Positions 1-6,962 of a stretch of DNA of 36,550 nucleotides are shown here, in pieces (the first letter of the stretch is position 1; every line of letters begins with the position of its first letter). A program made the translations under genes and the position numbers. Origin of the DNA: Pseudobdellovibrionaceae bacterium (GTDB lineage: Bacteria > Bdellovibrionota > Bdellovibrionia > Bdellovibrionales > UBA1609); assembly GCA_018663505.1 (NCBI GenBank), contig JABJQG010000044.1:1-36550 (forward strand). Direction: 5' to 3'. The notes below the pieces were generated by a model. The model did no database searches. It was not told the origin of the DNA and saw only the letters and a list, made by a program, of their open reading frames with translations.

Positions 1-46
1 CGCTTTTTTTTGTGTTTAGACACAGGGAAAGTGATTGAGAAACCCA

Positions 47-82
47 ATAAAAAAGGCCATAAGGAAGTGGATCCTATGGCCT
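47..82 (-). terminator. Rho-independent terminator, leftward
   Basis: An 8-bp perfect stem (54-61 with 75-82) is followed, when read on the minus strand, by a run of six T (47-53 on the plus strand is A-rich). It lies downstream of the leftward tRNA-Leu remnant and probably once terminated that transcript. A second hairpin (94-101 with 107-114, loop TTTTG) lies between them and could also act. Confidence 0.6.
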
Positions 83-134
83 CTGAAATAAACCCCACTT
101 TTTTTGAAAGTGGGTGTTCGAATAGCTTGACTAA

Positions 135-201
135 TGGTGCCCTCGGGGAGAATCGAACTCCCACTCCCTTACGGGAACTGGATTTTGAATCCGGTGCGTC
201 T
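135..201 (-). pseudogene. 3' fragment of tRNA-Leu(CAA), probable att scar
   Basis: On the minus strand the sequence reads as the end of a class II tRNA: the end of the D arm (AGACGC), an anticodon loop TTCAAAA (anticodon CAA, leucine), a long variable arm with stem CCC/GGG, the T arm GGGAG-TTCGATT-CTCCC, acceptor strand CGAGGGC, discriminator A and encoded CCA. The 5' acceptor strand (expected GCCCTCG) and most of the D arm are missing. Sequence above 201 is unrelated, so it is not a functional tRNA. Integrases often use tRNA 3' ends as attB, so this is likely one boundary of the island. The orientation puts chromosome to the left and element to the right. Confidence 0.75.
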
Positions 202-397
202 GGGAACATTTATTCAGTCCTTTGATAAGTAGTTAAAGTAATAAGGTACTATAATTACTAACATTTGAAGGATCAATCCTTTTAGTAAATTACTGAAACC
301 TCAGCTTTTTTTAACCTTAAACCTACGTCTCGAATACCTTGAAAATACGTTGTACTGACCAAGCGTTTGTTGCGTATCTGTTGCGGAATTAACAAGT

Positions 398-433
398 AAA
401 ATCTTGTTGCGCTCCAAACCGCAACAAGATTTT
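398..433. terminator. Bidirectional-type hairpin terminator
   Basis: A perfect 14-bp inverted repeat (398-411 with 420-433, loop CTCCAAAC) is flanked by a T-rich run on the plus side (431-442) and ends in TTTT on the minus strand. It sits directly after the leftward toxin-antitoxin operon, whose antitoxin stop codon is at 482, and is its likely terminator. No gene is supported in 202-481. Confidence 0.7.
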
Positions 434-481
434 TCATTTTTTTTATAGGGCTGCACAGATAATCCAAATAAAATTCTTATT

Positions 482-856
482 TTACTTCTTTAAAAACAAT
501 CGGTGGTCAGTGTTCAGAGCTTTGGAAAATCTTTTGGCTATGTTTTCAGAAATTTCTAGAGTTCTATTCTCGTACTTAGAGATGTTAGAAATTGAAATCC
601 CTGTTTTTTCACTAAGTTCTTTTTGAGAAAGATTTTCTCGTCTTCTGGCAGCTTTAAGGTGTCCAGCACCTACAGATTTACCTTTATAAAACCCTCTAAA
701 AGCCTCTTTTGTGCTGAGGCTTTGTTGTTCTTTATTAGGCTCAGATGAAAATTCTTTGATCAGCGAGAGAATAAGCTTTTTACGTCTTTGGGGCATATTA
801 AATTCTTCGCCATCAATATTAATTTTAGTAAGGGGCTTTTTCATGTGTACCGACAT
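482..856 (-). CDS. HigA-like HTH (XRE) antitoxin
   Basis: A 124-aa protein with a C-terminal Cro/C1-type helix-turn-helix: the segment running LSQKELSEKTGISISNISKYENR has the canonical Q-x3-A/S-x3-G-x4-I-S-x-E spacing. The basic N-terminal half is not assigned. The start at 856 is supported by a GAGG Shine-Dalgarno 6 nt upstream; a second Met at codon 5 (844) is an alternative. It overlaps the 3' end of the upstream RelE-like toxin by 32 nt, giving the toxin-first order of HigBA modules. It is expected to neutralise the toxin and, with it, repress the shared promoter at 1108-1136. Family call good; the specific partnership is inferred from context. Confidence 0.8.
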   Translation of the reverse strand: MSVHMKKPLTKINIDGEEFNMPQRRKKLILSLIKEFSSEPNKEQQSLSTKEAFRGFYKGKSVGAGHLKAARRRENLSQKELSEKTGISISNISKYENRTLEISENIAKRFSKALNTDHRLFLKK

Positions 857-1100
857 AGTTTACCTCAATAAGTTTCATTTTTTTATTAATTACAATCCAA
901 CAAGCTATATAAGTTGGCCTTCCTTTTTTAAGGTGGCAGTGATATAAGTTTTTCCCGTGTTGTGAGAAGTTAGGCCAATTACCTCTAATGGGTCCGTTAA
1001 GTTCCATTTCTTCTATTAAAAGATAAAGCTGCTCCTGAATTATCCGGTTGAGCTTTTTTCTTTTTTTATCTGCTTTTTTGCTTATCTCAACTTGCCACAT
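825..1100 (-). CDS. RelE/HigB-family toxin
   Basis: A small basic protein of 91 aa from the Met at 1100 (an upstream in-frame ATG at 1139 would give 104 aa). The pattern of basic helices, then a compact sheet with GNWPNFSQHGKNLYHCHLKKGRPTY-type residues and the ending VNYVGTHEKAPY, is typical of RelE-fold ribosome-dependent mRNA interferases. YVGTHEKAPY resembles the HigB/RelE C-terminal strand with a conserved histidine. I chose the start at 1100 because the predicted -10 box lies at 1108-1113, which places transcription initiation at about 1100-1101 and excludes the upstream ATGs. The mRNA would then be essentially leaderless. The antitoxin gene follows with overlap. Confidence 0.78.
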   Translation of the reverse strand: MWQVEISKKADKKRKKLNRIIQEQLYLLIEEMELNGPIRGNWPNFSQHGKNLYHCHLKKGRPTYIACWIVINKKMKLIEVNYVGTHEKAPY

Positions 1101-1107
1101 ACTTATC

Positions 1108-1136
1108 ATAATAAGCGTTTTTAACAACATTGTCAA
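1108..1136 (-). promoter_or_regulatory. Sigma-70-type promoter of the toxin-antitoxin operon
   Basis: On the minus strand there is a perfect -35 TTGACA (1136-1131), a 17-bp spacer and a -10 TATTAT (1113-1108). The predicted transcription start at about 1101 abuts the toxin ATG at 1100, so a leaderless transcript is expected. Confidence 0.75.
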
Positions 1137-1149
1137 CAAGAATGTTGTT
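1123..1149. promoter_or_regulatory. Palindromic operator over the TA promoter
   Basis: A 9-bp perfect inverted repeat AACAACATT (1123-1131) and AATGTTGTT (1141-1149), spaced by 9 nt, brackets the -35 box. This is the expected position for an autoregulatory operator bound by the HTH antitoxin. Binding itself is inferred. Confidence 0.6.
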
Positions 1150-1405
1150 GAAGGCGATGATAAGAAAGAGCCTAAGAAAATCTACCAGGAAGAAGAGGCG
1201 GGTTACCCAAGTGACACTTTTTGATACGTTTACTTGGCAGAAATAGAGAAAATCTCATTTTGTAGTGGTAATAATTGAGACTTTCTAATAAAAGGCTCAA
1301 GCCTTAGGTATAGATTACGATACAATAAGGTAGTGTGAAATTATGGTTAGCCGTTTTTTAAATGGATGTTTTCTATATGTTGAACGTTACGTGGAGATTT
1401 TAAAA

Positions 1406-2053
1406 ATGTATTACAAGAAAAAATATCGTCGTTATTTTGTTTGGAATCAAATAGTATTCTACAAAAAATCTATATGTAATAATAAGGAATCTGTATTTTA
1501 TATTTTTAAAAAAGTCGCTTTTGTACTTTCGGTACTGTTCTTAACAGCCTGTAATGTCAATAATCAAATTCAAGGAACATTTAACCCCACAACAGAGCAA
1601 GATTTTCAAAAAACAGAAATTATAGCTAACGGGCCAGTGCCAGCGAATGGTACGTCACCGCTTTTGGTGGCCGTTCACCTGAAAAATTCAAATAATACAT
1701 CTGTACCCGATTTTAAACCCACATATTCTATATCTAGCGGTGCCGGAGTAACGAGTAGCGACTGTACTACAAGTGACAGCAATGGTGTTTCAGCTTGTAT
1801 TTTAAAAGCTGTGGTTTCGGGTACAAAAACATTTACCTTAACAAACGCCTTAGTGGGTTTAAGTAAAAATATAGTTTTTGATGCCGCAGCCGGAACAGAA
1901 AAAACAGAAATATTAACAGGAGCCACGGCTAATGGCACCACAGGTTCTGGGTACAAAGTGCAAATGGCATTAGGTCATCCGTTAAAAGGTAATTATAAAA
2001 CTACATCAGGTGGCTATAAAGTAAAATTTTCAGGACAGGGGGTTGTCCAATGA
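1406..2053 (+). CDS. Ig-like (Big_1) surface lipoprotein upstream of DGR target
   Basis: From the ATG at 1406 (GTGGAG Shine-Dalgarno 9 nt upstream) the protein is 215 aa. An alternative ATG at 1343 has weaker spacing. A long basic N-terminal stretch precedes a hydrophobic segment ending in the lipobox LTAC (Cys49), so it should be a lipoprotein. The mature part carries a Big_1/invasin-type Ig-like domain, recognisable by the PVPANGTSPLLVAV strand and the SDSNGVSACILKA strand. The start of a second similar repeat (TEILTGATANGT) is followed by a truncated end. It overlaps the DGR target gene in an ATGA junction, so the two are translationally coupled. An anchoring or partner role for the variable protein is inferred. 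Confidence 0.75.
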   Translation: MYYKKKYRRYFVWNQIVFYKKSICNNKESVFYIFKKVAFVLSVLFLTACNVNNQIQGTFNPTTEQDFQKTEIIANGPVPANGTSPLLVAVHLKNSNNTSVPDFKPTYSISSGAGVTSSDCTTSDSNGVSACILKAVVSGTKTFTLTNALVGLSKNIVFDAAAGTEKTEILTGATANGTTGSGYKVQMALGHPLKGNYKTTSGGYKVKFSGQGVVQ

Positions 2054-4035
2054 ATGATTTAATAAAAAGTAAACCAAATTCCTACAAAATGCTCAATCAT
2101 AGTTTTTGGGTGATAAGCATTATGTTGCTATTAGTTCAGGGGCATAAAGTCCAAGCTCAAGTGCTGTCCCCTCAAGGTATAACCCTACAGGGTACAATAC
2201 TAGATGCAGGTAGCTTTCCAGTAGAAGAAGCACTAGTAGCCTTTACATTAAAAATAAAATCCGCAGGTGTGGAAAATTGTTTGTTATATGAAGAAACCCA
2301 AAACTTAAATATGACAAGTTCTGGCGGTGCTTTTTCTTTAACTCTAGGTCAGGGTACACGATCTGGGGCCAACTTTGAAGATATAAGTACACTGGCTCAA
2401 GTTTTCAATAATAATTCAAGTGCCATGACGGTATTAACTTGTGATAGTGGTACCACATATACCTCAGCTAGTACAGATACCAGAAAAGTAGAAATTACCT
2501 TTGATGATGGTACGGGCTCTGGCCCACAAACCTTAAGTCAAATGTTAAGTGTGCAGTCAGTGCCCTATGCTTTAAATTCAGATACCCTAGAAGGCAAGGC
2601 GGCCTCACAGTTTGTGCAAACTGTAGATGGCAATACTCAGACCCGTGTGGCAGATATTTTAAATACACGTTGGACAGCTTTAGATGCTTTAATAAATGGA
2701 ACCTCCACGCTTTATGCCGGAGATAACGGAGCGAACTTCTCACCATCAGGCAGTGTAAATTTTAACTCTCAGGCTTTAACCAATTTAGCAGCTCCCTCTA
2801 GTGGGACAGATGCGGCTAATAAAACTTATGCCGATGGCAATATAGGTGGTGTAACAGCAGATACTACGGCTATTGGAAGTCTAGGTAATGTAGTTGGAGA
2901 TATTGGTAAAAATCTTTCTTGGGACGGTACACAGTGGACCGCAGGGGACAAGCAATGGGTGACCACGGGCAGTGATGTTAATTATGATTCAGGAAATGTA
3001 GGTGTTGGGGTGGCCGTGGCGCCAGTTACAAAGTTGGAAGTTAATGGTACACTAAAAGTTGGAGATGGTGGTGAAACTTGCGATGCCAGCAAAAAAGGTT
3101 CTATCCGTTATAACAATACCAGCAGTGTCTTGGAATACTGTAATAGTTCTGTTTGGGTGGGTATCGAGGCCGGTACTTGCAGTGACGCAAACCCAGTGTC
3201 TTTCTCTTTTAATAACGAAGCTAATGCAAGCCTTTCAACGCTTTATACTTCAAACATTCTACAAATTACAGGGGTTAACTGTACAGTGCCGTTAAGTGTT
3301 TCCGGCAATGGAAGTCCACAGTTTAGAACTTGCTCTGATGCCAGTTGTATGGGAGTAGTTCAAGATTGGACTACTGGTCCAAGCTCTATCAGTGTAAATG
3401 AGTATTTACAGGTAAGACTGACTAGCGATGCAGCGGGGGGTTCAAATTTTCAAGCTACATTAATATTAGGAGCAGGGGCCTCTGTTTGGAGCGTAACGAC
3501 TACTGGTAGTTGTGCAAGTTCTCCAGTACCAGGAACAGTGTGCGCAGATGGTACTATATATGCGGGTGACAGTCCTGATGGCAGTGTTCCTATGTACACT
3601 ACCCGTTGTGACCGTGGTCAAACTTGGGATGGTTCAAACTGTACAGGTACACGTTTATCTTTAAGCTGGAATGATGGTGGCACAGCTTATATATCCACAG
3701 GTTATACGAACCCTATCCCGGGTCAGTCGAATTCATCAGGTTTAGCAGCAATCTTGGATGGAGCCAATGCTGATGCTCCATTTTATGCAGCTCAAAATTG
3801 TGAGAGCTTAAACCAAGAAGGATTTACGGATTGGTATTTACCAGGACGTACAGAGCTAGGTGTTTTATACACCAATAATGCGGCTATTAGAAATTTTGCA
3901 AATAGCACCTATTGGTCTTCCACGGAGAGCAGTAATGGTAATGTTAGTAGTGCCTACAGGCGGGACTTCTCTAGTGGTAGCGACAGTAACGGTAATAAGA
4001 ATAACACTTACTATGTTCGTTGTGTGCGGAGATAA
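2050..4035 (+). CDS. DGR target protein with C-terminal DUF1566 variable domain
   Basis: A 661-aa secreted protein. A signal peptide with hydrophobic core WVISIMLLLV is followed by VQA at residues 34-36 (predicted cleavage 36/37). Next come tail-fibre- or adhesin-like repeats rich in Gly, Ser and Thr (about residues 40-480), then a Cys-containing linker and a DUF1566 (Lcl_C, C-type-lectin-like) domain from about residue 540. That domain contains the GFTDWYLPGRTELGVLY and YWSSTES signatures. The last 42 codons form the variable region (3907-4031), which ends just before the stop, as in known DGR targets. The start overlaps the upstream lipoprotein stop (ATGA). It probably acts as a cell-surface receptor whose ligand-contact residues are diversified; the ligand is unknown. 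Confidence 0.9.
   Translation: MNDLIKSKPNSYKMLNHSFWVISIMLLLVQGHKVQAQVLSPQGITLQGTILDAGSFPVEEALVAFTLKIKSAGVENCLLYEETQNLNMTSSGGAFSLTLGQGTRSGANFEDISTLAQVFNNNSSAMTVLTCDSGTTYTSASTDTRKVEITFDDGTGSGPQTLSQMLSVQSVPYALNSDTLEGKAASQFVQTVDGNTQTRVADILNTRWTALDALINGTSTLYAGDNGANFSPSGSVNFNSQALTNLAAPSSGTDAANKTYADGNIGGVTADTTAIGSLGNVVGDIGKNLSWDGTQWTAGDKQWVTTGSDVNYDSGNVGVGVAVAPVTKLEVNGTLKVGDGGETCDASKKGSIRYNNTSSVLEYCNSSVWVGIEAGTCSDANPVSFSFNNEANASLSTLYTSNILQITGVNCTVPLSVSGNGSPQFRTCSDASCMGVVQDWTTGPSSISVNEYLQVRLTSDAAGGSNFQATLILGAGASVWSVTTTGSCASSPVPGTVCADGTIYAGDSPDGSVPMYTTRCDRGQTWDGSNCTGTRLSLSWNDGGTAYISTGYTNPIPGQSNSSGLAAILDGANADAPFYAAQNCESLNQEGFTDWYLPGRTELGVLYTNNAAIRNFANSTYWSSTESSNGNVSSAYRRDFSSGSDSNGNKNNTYYVRCVRR
3907..4031 (+). 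repeat. DGR variable repeat (VR)
   Basis: 125 nt homologous to the template repeat at 4733-4848. Outside two AAY tracts the copies are identical. Within the tracts (3928-3951 and 3985-3996) every difference sits at a template adenine: AAT to AGT, AAT to GGT, AAT to GTT, mostly A to G with one A to T. VR is 9 nt longer than TR, because its first tract has eight codons where TR has five. Confidence 0.93.
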
Positions 4036-4060
4036 ATTATTTAAACATTTAATTATTTTT

Positions 4061-4087
4061 TTCACGCCGTAGGCGTGAAGTTTTTTT
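4061..4087 (+). terminator. Hairpin 30 nt after VR; DGR hairpin and/or terminator
   Basis: An 8-bp stem TTCACGCC (4061-4068) and GGCGTGAA (4072-4079) with a 3-nt loop is followed by GTTTTTTT. DGRs commonly carry a short hairpin just downstream of VR that aids retrohoming target recognition. The T-run also makes it a good Rho-independent terminator for the target operon. The sequence cannot decide between the roles. Confidence 0.7.
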
Positions 4088-4100
4088 AAGGGTATTCATC

Positions 4101-4460
4101 TTGGCGCAGTATAAACATCTTCCCATATATCGTTTAACCTATGAGTTATTGCAAAGAGTGATGCGTGTAACTAAAGAATTCCCCAGAGAATATAAATTTT
4201 CATTAGGGCAAAAGATAAAAGACGAAGTTGTAGAGCTTGTGGTGTTGATTTACAAGGCCAACTCATCAGAGGATAAGGTCAAATACATAAATACTCTTTT
4301 AGAGCGTTTACAAGTAGTAGGTCTTCTCTTACGATTGTGCCACGATTTAAAAATAATGCCATCAAAAAATTATGCAAGTATTGTAGAGATGGTAGAGTCA
4401 TTAGGGCGGCAGGCTCAGGGTTGGAAAAAATCAAATAGTAAATCTAAACCAAATAGGTGA
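4101..4460 (+). CDS. avd: DGR accessory variability determinant (Avd, S23-like four-helix bundle)
   Basis: A basic, all-helical protein of 119 aa starting at TTG, with AAGGG 8 nt upstream. It matches the bAvd/23S-rRNA-intervening-sequence family: an N-terminal LPIYRLTYELLQRVMRVTKEFPREYKFSLGQ pattern, a middle helix with IYKANSSEDK, and a C-terminal SLGRQAQGWKKS motif. Avd forms a pentameric barrel that binds the DGR reverse transcriptase and the TR RNA and is required for mutagenic retrohoming. It lies between VR and TR, the usual place in DGR cassettes. Confidence 0.9.
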   Translation: MAQYKHLPIYRLTYELLQRVMRVTKEFPREYKFSLGQKIKDEVVELVVLIYKANSSEDKVKYINTLLERLQVVGLLLRLCHDLKIMPSKNYASIVEMVESLGRQAQGWKKSNSKSKPNR

Positions 4461-4732
4461 TGCTGAAATTAGAGGAGTACAATAAGTAAAAAAAATAGAT
4501 TTAATGATTGTATGAGTTTTGATTATATTATATTTTTCCAACGAGTGGGGAGAGGTAGCGAGAATAAGAAATGTTACGGTATTTTTTAGAGGGCGACTTC
4601 CGATCTCGGGACAGATACGGTTAACGTAAATAAAAGTTTAACCAGTTTCACAAAACAATACTTTAGAAAGAATTGTTTTGTGGTTAGAGCGGCTGAGTAT
4701 TCGGTGATTTTAGCAAGAAGATATCTGTCGCA
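4461..4732 (+). other. Leader of the TR RNA, no gene
   Basis: 272 nt between avd and the template repeat without a credible reading frame. It should form the 5' part of the TR-containing RNA. It holds one strong inverted repeat (4649-4682, listed separately) and AT-rich sequence around 4517-4540 that could contain a promoter, which I cannot define. Confidence 0.5.
4649..4682 (+). ncRNA. 11-bp hairpin in TR RNA, 50 nt before TR
   Basis: A perfect stem CACAAAACAAT (4649-4659) and ATTGTTTTGTG (4672-4682) with a 12-nt loop. It sits immediately upstream of the template repeat within the predicted template RNA. It may be a structural element recognised by the RT-Avd complex, or may protect the RNA. 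Confidence 0.5.
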
Positions 4733-4848
4733 ACCTATTGGTCTTCCACGGAGAACAATAATAATAATGCCTACAGGCGGGACTTCTCTAGTGGTAGCGA
4801 CAATAACAATAATAAGAATAACACTTACTATGTTCGTTGTGTGCGGAG
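4733..4848 (+). repeat. DGR template repeat (TR)
   Basis: 116 nt, the invariant donor copy for VR. It contains two adenine-rich tracts (4754-4768: AAC plus four AAT; 4802-4822: AAT/AAC/AAG codons) positioned over the residues that vary in the target. The final GTTCGTTGTGTGCGGAG is shared with VR and corresponds to the homing-initiation side. TR ends 45 nt before the reverse transcriptase start. Confidence 0.93.
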
Positions 4849-4893
4849 TGGAAGACCTCTCCTCTCTTTTTTTTGACTATGTGGGTATTCATA

Positions 4894-6015
4894 ATGAATT
4901 TAAGCTTTGAGGAGGTGGTTAAGGCTTATATTGACTGTCGTCGACATAAGAGAAATACCCATCATGCTCTTGTCTTTGAGTTTGATTTAGAGAAGAATTT
5001 ATTTGATCTTTATGAAGACCTTATTAATGGATCTTATAAGATTGGAAGAAGCATTGTTTTTATGGTTGATCAGCCTAAGGTTCGTGAAATTTGGGCTGCT
5101 GAATTTCGAGACAGAGTTGTTCACCACATAATTTATAATCGTTTGTATCCACGTTTTTATCCTGGCTTTATAAGAAATACCTTTGCGTGTATTCCAAATA
5201 GAGGCTCCCTGGATGCTTCAAATAGATTAGGGTCGGGGTTACGTTCTATTACTCAGAACTGGCAAAAGCCCTCTTATTTTTTAGGTGCAGATGTGAGGAA
5301 TTTTTTTATTAGTATTCACAAGCCAACACTTTTTGAAATTTTGCAAAAAAAAATTACAGAACAGTGGTTACTTCACCTAGTAGAAATGGTGATTTTTCAC
5401 GACCCAAGAAAAGACTGTTGGATGAAATCAAAAAAGGAAGCCTTTAATCGTGTGCCAAGACATAAAAGCCTTTGGCATACGCCGCTTGAGCGAGGCTTGC
5501 CTATAGGTAATTTAACAAGTCAGTTTTTTGCTAATGTTTATTTAAATGAATTAGACCAGTTTGCAAAACATAAACTTAAAGCTAAATATTATTATAGATA
5601 TGTTGATGACTTTATAATATTAAATGACTCACCTGATTACTTAAATGATTGTTTTAAAAGATCTGAAGAATTCCTCGTAGAACGTTTAAAAATAGAATTA
5701 CATCCTTTTAAGAAAAGGCTACGTACAATAGATCAAGGCGTTGATTTTGTGGGATACTTTCATAAACCCTACAGAAGGTATACACGCAAGAGAACTGTAA
5801 ATCGTTTAAAAAGTGTTGCTCATCAATGGAACACAAGTTCAAATGCATTTTCTGAAAACAACCTTAAAGATTTTCGGGCATCTATGAATTCCTATTATGG
5901 CCTTCTTCGCCAGTCTTCTAGCTATAACTTAAGAAAAAATCTAGCAAAAAAAATAGACTCTTTATTTTTACGGTCTGACGAGGGGTATACAAAATTTCAG
6001 ATAACAAAATCCTAA
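4894..6015 (+). CDS. DGR reverse transcriptase
   Basis: 373 aa from the ATG at 4894. An in-frame ATG at 4879 and a TTG at 4837 inside TR are less likely starts; no start has a strong Shine-Dalgarno. RT motifs in order: VREIWAAEFRDRVVHHIIYNRLYP (motif 1/2 region), TFACIPNRGSLDA, FLGADVRNFFISI (first catalytic Asp, motif A), the DGR hallmark IGNLTSQ at residues 204-210 in place of the group II-type QG-x3-S, and YVDD at 236-239. Then comes a short thumb; there is no maturase, HNH or integrase domain. It copies TR RNA into adenine-mutated cDNA that replaces VR at 3907-4031, together with Avd. Confidence 0.93.
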   Translation: MNLSFEEVVKAYIDCRRHKRNTHHALVFEFDLEKNLFDLYEDLINGSYKIGRSIVFMVDQPKVREIWAAEFRDRVVHHIIYNRLYPRFYPGFIRNTFACIPNRGSLDASNRLGSGLRSITQNWQKPSYFLGADVRNFFISIHKPTLFEILQKKITEQWLLHLVEMVIFHDPRKDCWMKSKKEAFNRVPRHKSLWHTPLERGLPIGNLTSQFFANVYLNELDQFAKHKLKAKYYYRYVDDFIILNDSPDYLNDCFKRSEEFLVERLKIELHPFKKRLRTIDQGVDFVGYFHKPYRRYTRKRTVNRLKSVAHQWNTSSNAFSENNLKDFRASMNSYYGLLRQSSSYNLRKNLAKKIDSLFLRSDEGYTKFQITKS

Positions 6016-6048
6016 GTTAACTGCTCTGCCAACTGGGTAGCTTTGAAT
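6016..6048 (-). pseudogene. Degenerate tRNA 5'-half fragment abutting the DGR
   Basis: On the minus strand the sequence reads AGCTACCCAGTTGGCAGAGC followed by AGTTAAC. This is the D-arm consensus AGCTCAGTTGGCAGAGC of many tRNAs with a 3-nt insertion, plus the first half of an anticodon stem. Anticodon, T arm and acceptor 3' strand are absent. It begins at the base after the reverse transcriptase stop codon and is probably a scar of an earlier insertion. It differs from the tRNA-Leu fragment at 135-201. Confidence 0.4.
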
Positions 6049-6051
6049 CAA

Positions 6052-6306
6052 CTAATCTTGGCCTTTTTGAGTTAATGCGCTTAGAGCCTCAAGGTGCTTC
6101 TCTTTATTATATCCCTCGTAATAACAAATCTCTGGAACGCCAAGTTTTTTCCAAAGCTTTGCTAAGTTACACATTGGTGTGCGGTAAATATCAAAATCGT
6201 AAGGTATGTTGCAAGCCTCAAGAATTTCTCTATATTGACCTTGTGAAAGTTCAAGAGTTTTTGTTGCAGATTTTATAGCATTATTAATATTGTCAGCAAA
6301 TTCCAT
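6052..6306 (-). CDS. Hypothetical protein (84 aa)
   Basis: Not recognised. A small acidic/aromatic protein with no signal peptide or membrane segment. A helical N-terminus (FADNINNAIKSATKTLELSQGQYREILEACNIPY) precedes a Cys- and Tyr-containing middle. The start is supported by AAAGGAGC 5 nt upstream of the ATG. It lies tail-to-tail with the DGR reverse transcriptase, 36 nt away, and 22 nt downstream of another leftward hypothetical gene, likely the same transcript. Confidence 0.6.
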   Translation of the reverse strand: MEFADNINNAIKSATKTLELSQGQYREILEACNIPYDFDIYRTPMCNLAKLWKKLGVPEICYYEGYNKEKHLEALSALTQKGQD

Positions 6307-6328
6307 TGCAGCTCCTTTCTTTTAAATA

Positions 6329-6778
6329 TTATTCAATTATTTTTTTTGCCCTTCTTAAGGCTGATGTTCTTTTTTTCTTAACAGCTTTTTTCAGATGCCC
6401 TTCTATTCTTGAAGACGTACCTATTATTTTATTATTAGCCGCAATTTGATTTTTTAAAGCCAAACGCACCTTGGGAATAAAATCACAATATTCATCAAAA
6501 TACTTTTTGGTTAACTTTGCTTTCGTATGTGGATTGTTTTGAATAGCTTTAATTGGAATTATTAACTCAATAACCCTTTCGTTGTCTGGGTAGTGAAATT
6601 CCTGCTGTCTTCCATTGAGCTTAAACTTTACTCGAAATTTATTGGGAGATAGTTTATCAAGCTTATCAGAGTTGGAAAATTCAAAATAAACTTCATATTC
6701 ATGAATATCCTCAAAGACCTTCTCTAAGATATAGCTACCTGTAATGTCTTTAATTAAGCTCTTAGGTTTTTTGTTCAT
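6329..6778 (-). CDS. Hypothetical basic protein (149 aa)
   Basis: Not recognised. A soluble protein with a mixed N-terminal part (VYFEFSNSD, FRVKFKLNG, VIELIIPIKA strands) and a strongly basic C-terminus (KKAVKKKRTSALRRAKK) that suggests nucleic-acid binding. An AAGG Shine-Dalgarno precedes the ATG by 11 nt. First gene of a two-gene leftward unit with the 84-aa protein. Confidence 0.6.
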   Translation of the reverse strand: MNKKPKSLIKDITGSYILEKVFEDIHEYEVYFEFSNSDKLDKLSPNKFRVKFKLNGRQQEFHYPDNERVIELIIPIKAIQNNPHTKAKLTKKYFDEYCDFIPKVRLALKNQIAANNKIIGTSSRIEGHLKKAVKKKRTSALRRAKKIIE

Positions 6779-6962
6779 ATATAAATTACCTTAAAATGAT
6801 GTGACTATTAATATTTTAGCGTCGCATCAACTTAATACCATTCGTCAAAAAAGTGAAGCATAATTTTAGCAGGTTACTGGTTTTTTCCGTAAAAGTGTGC
6901 AAGTGGCATCACCTTGAAATTAAAGGGAAAAATTAATAATTAGCTTTGGAGGTACGGAAAAA

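Noticed and set aside
135-201. Complete tRNA-Leu gene
   Set aside because: The 5' acceptor strand and D arm are absent and no complement of the acceptor (GCCCTCG on the minus strand) is found next to it.
10-225. Plus-strand reading frame across the left end
   Set aside because: It runs antisense through the tRNA-Leu fragment and a terminator; no ribosome-binding site and no family resemblance.
282-467. Minus-strand 61-aa frame
   Set aside because: It is mostly the 14-bp terminator palindrome at 398-433; no start signal.
2495-2746. Minus-strand frame within the DGR target gene
   Set aside because: Shadow of the 661-aa coding sequence; no start signal or family match.
4894-6015. Group II intron or retron reverse transcriptase
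   Set aside because: IGNLTSQ motif, neighbouring Avd, and the TR/VR pair identify a DGR; no maturase domain, intron domain V or msr/msd structure is seen.
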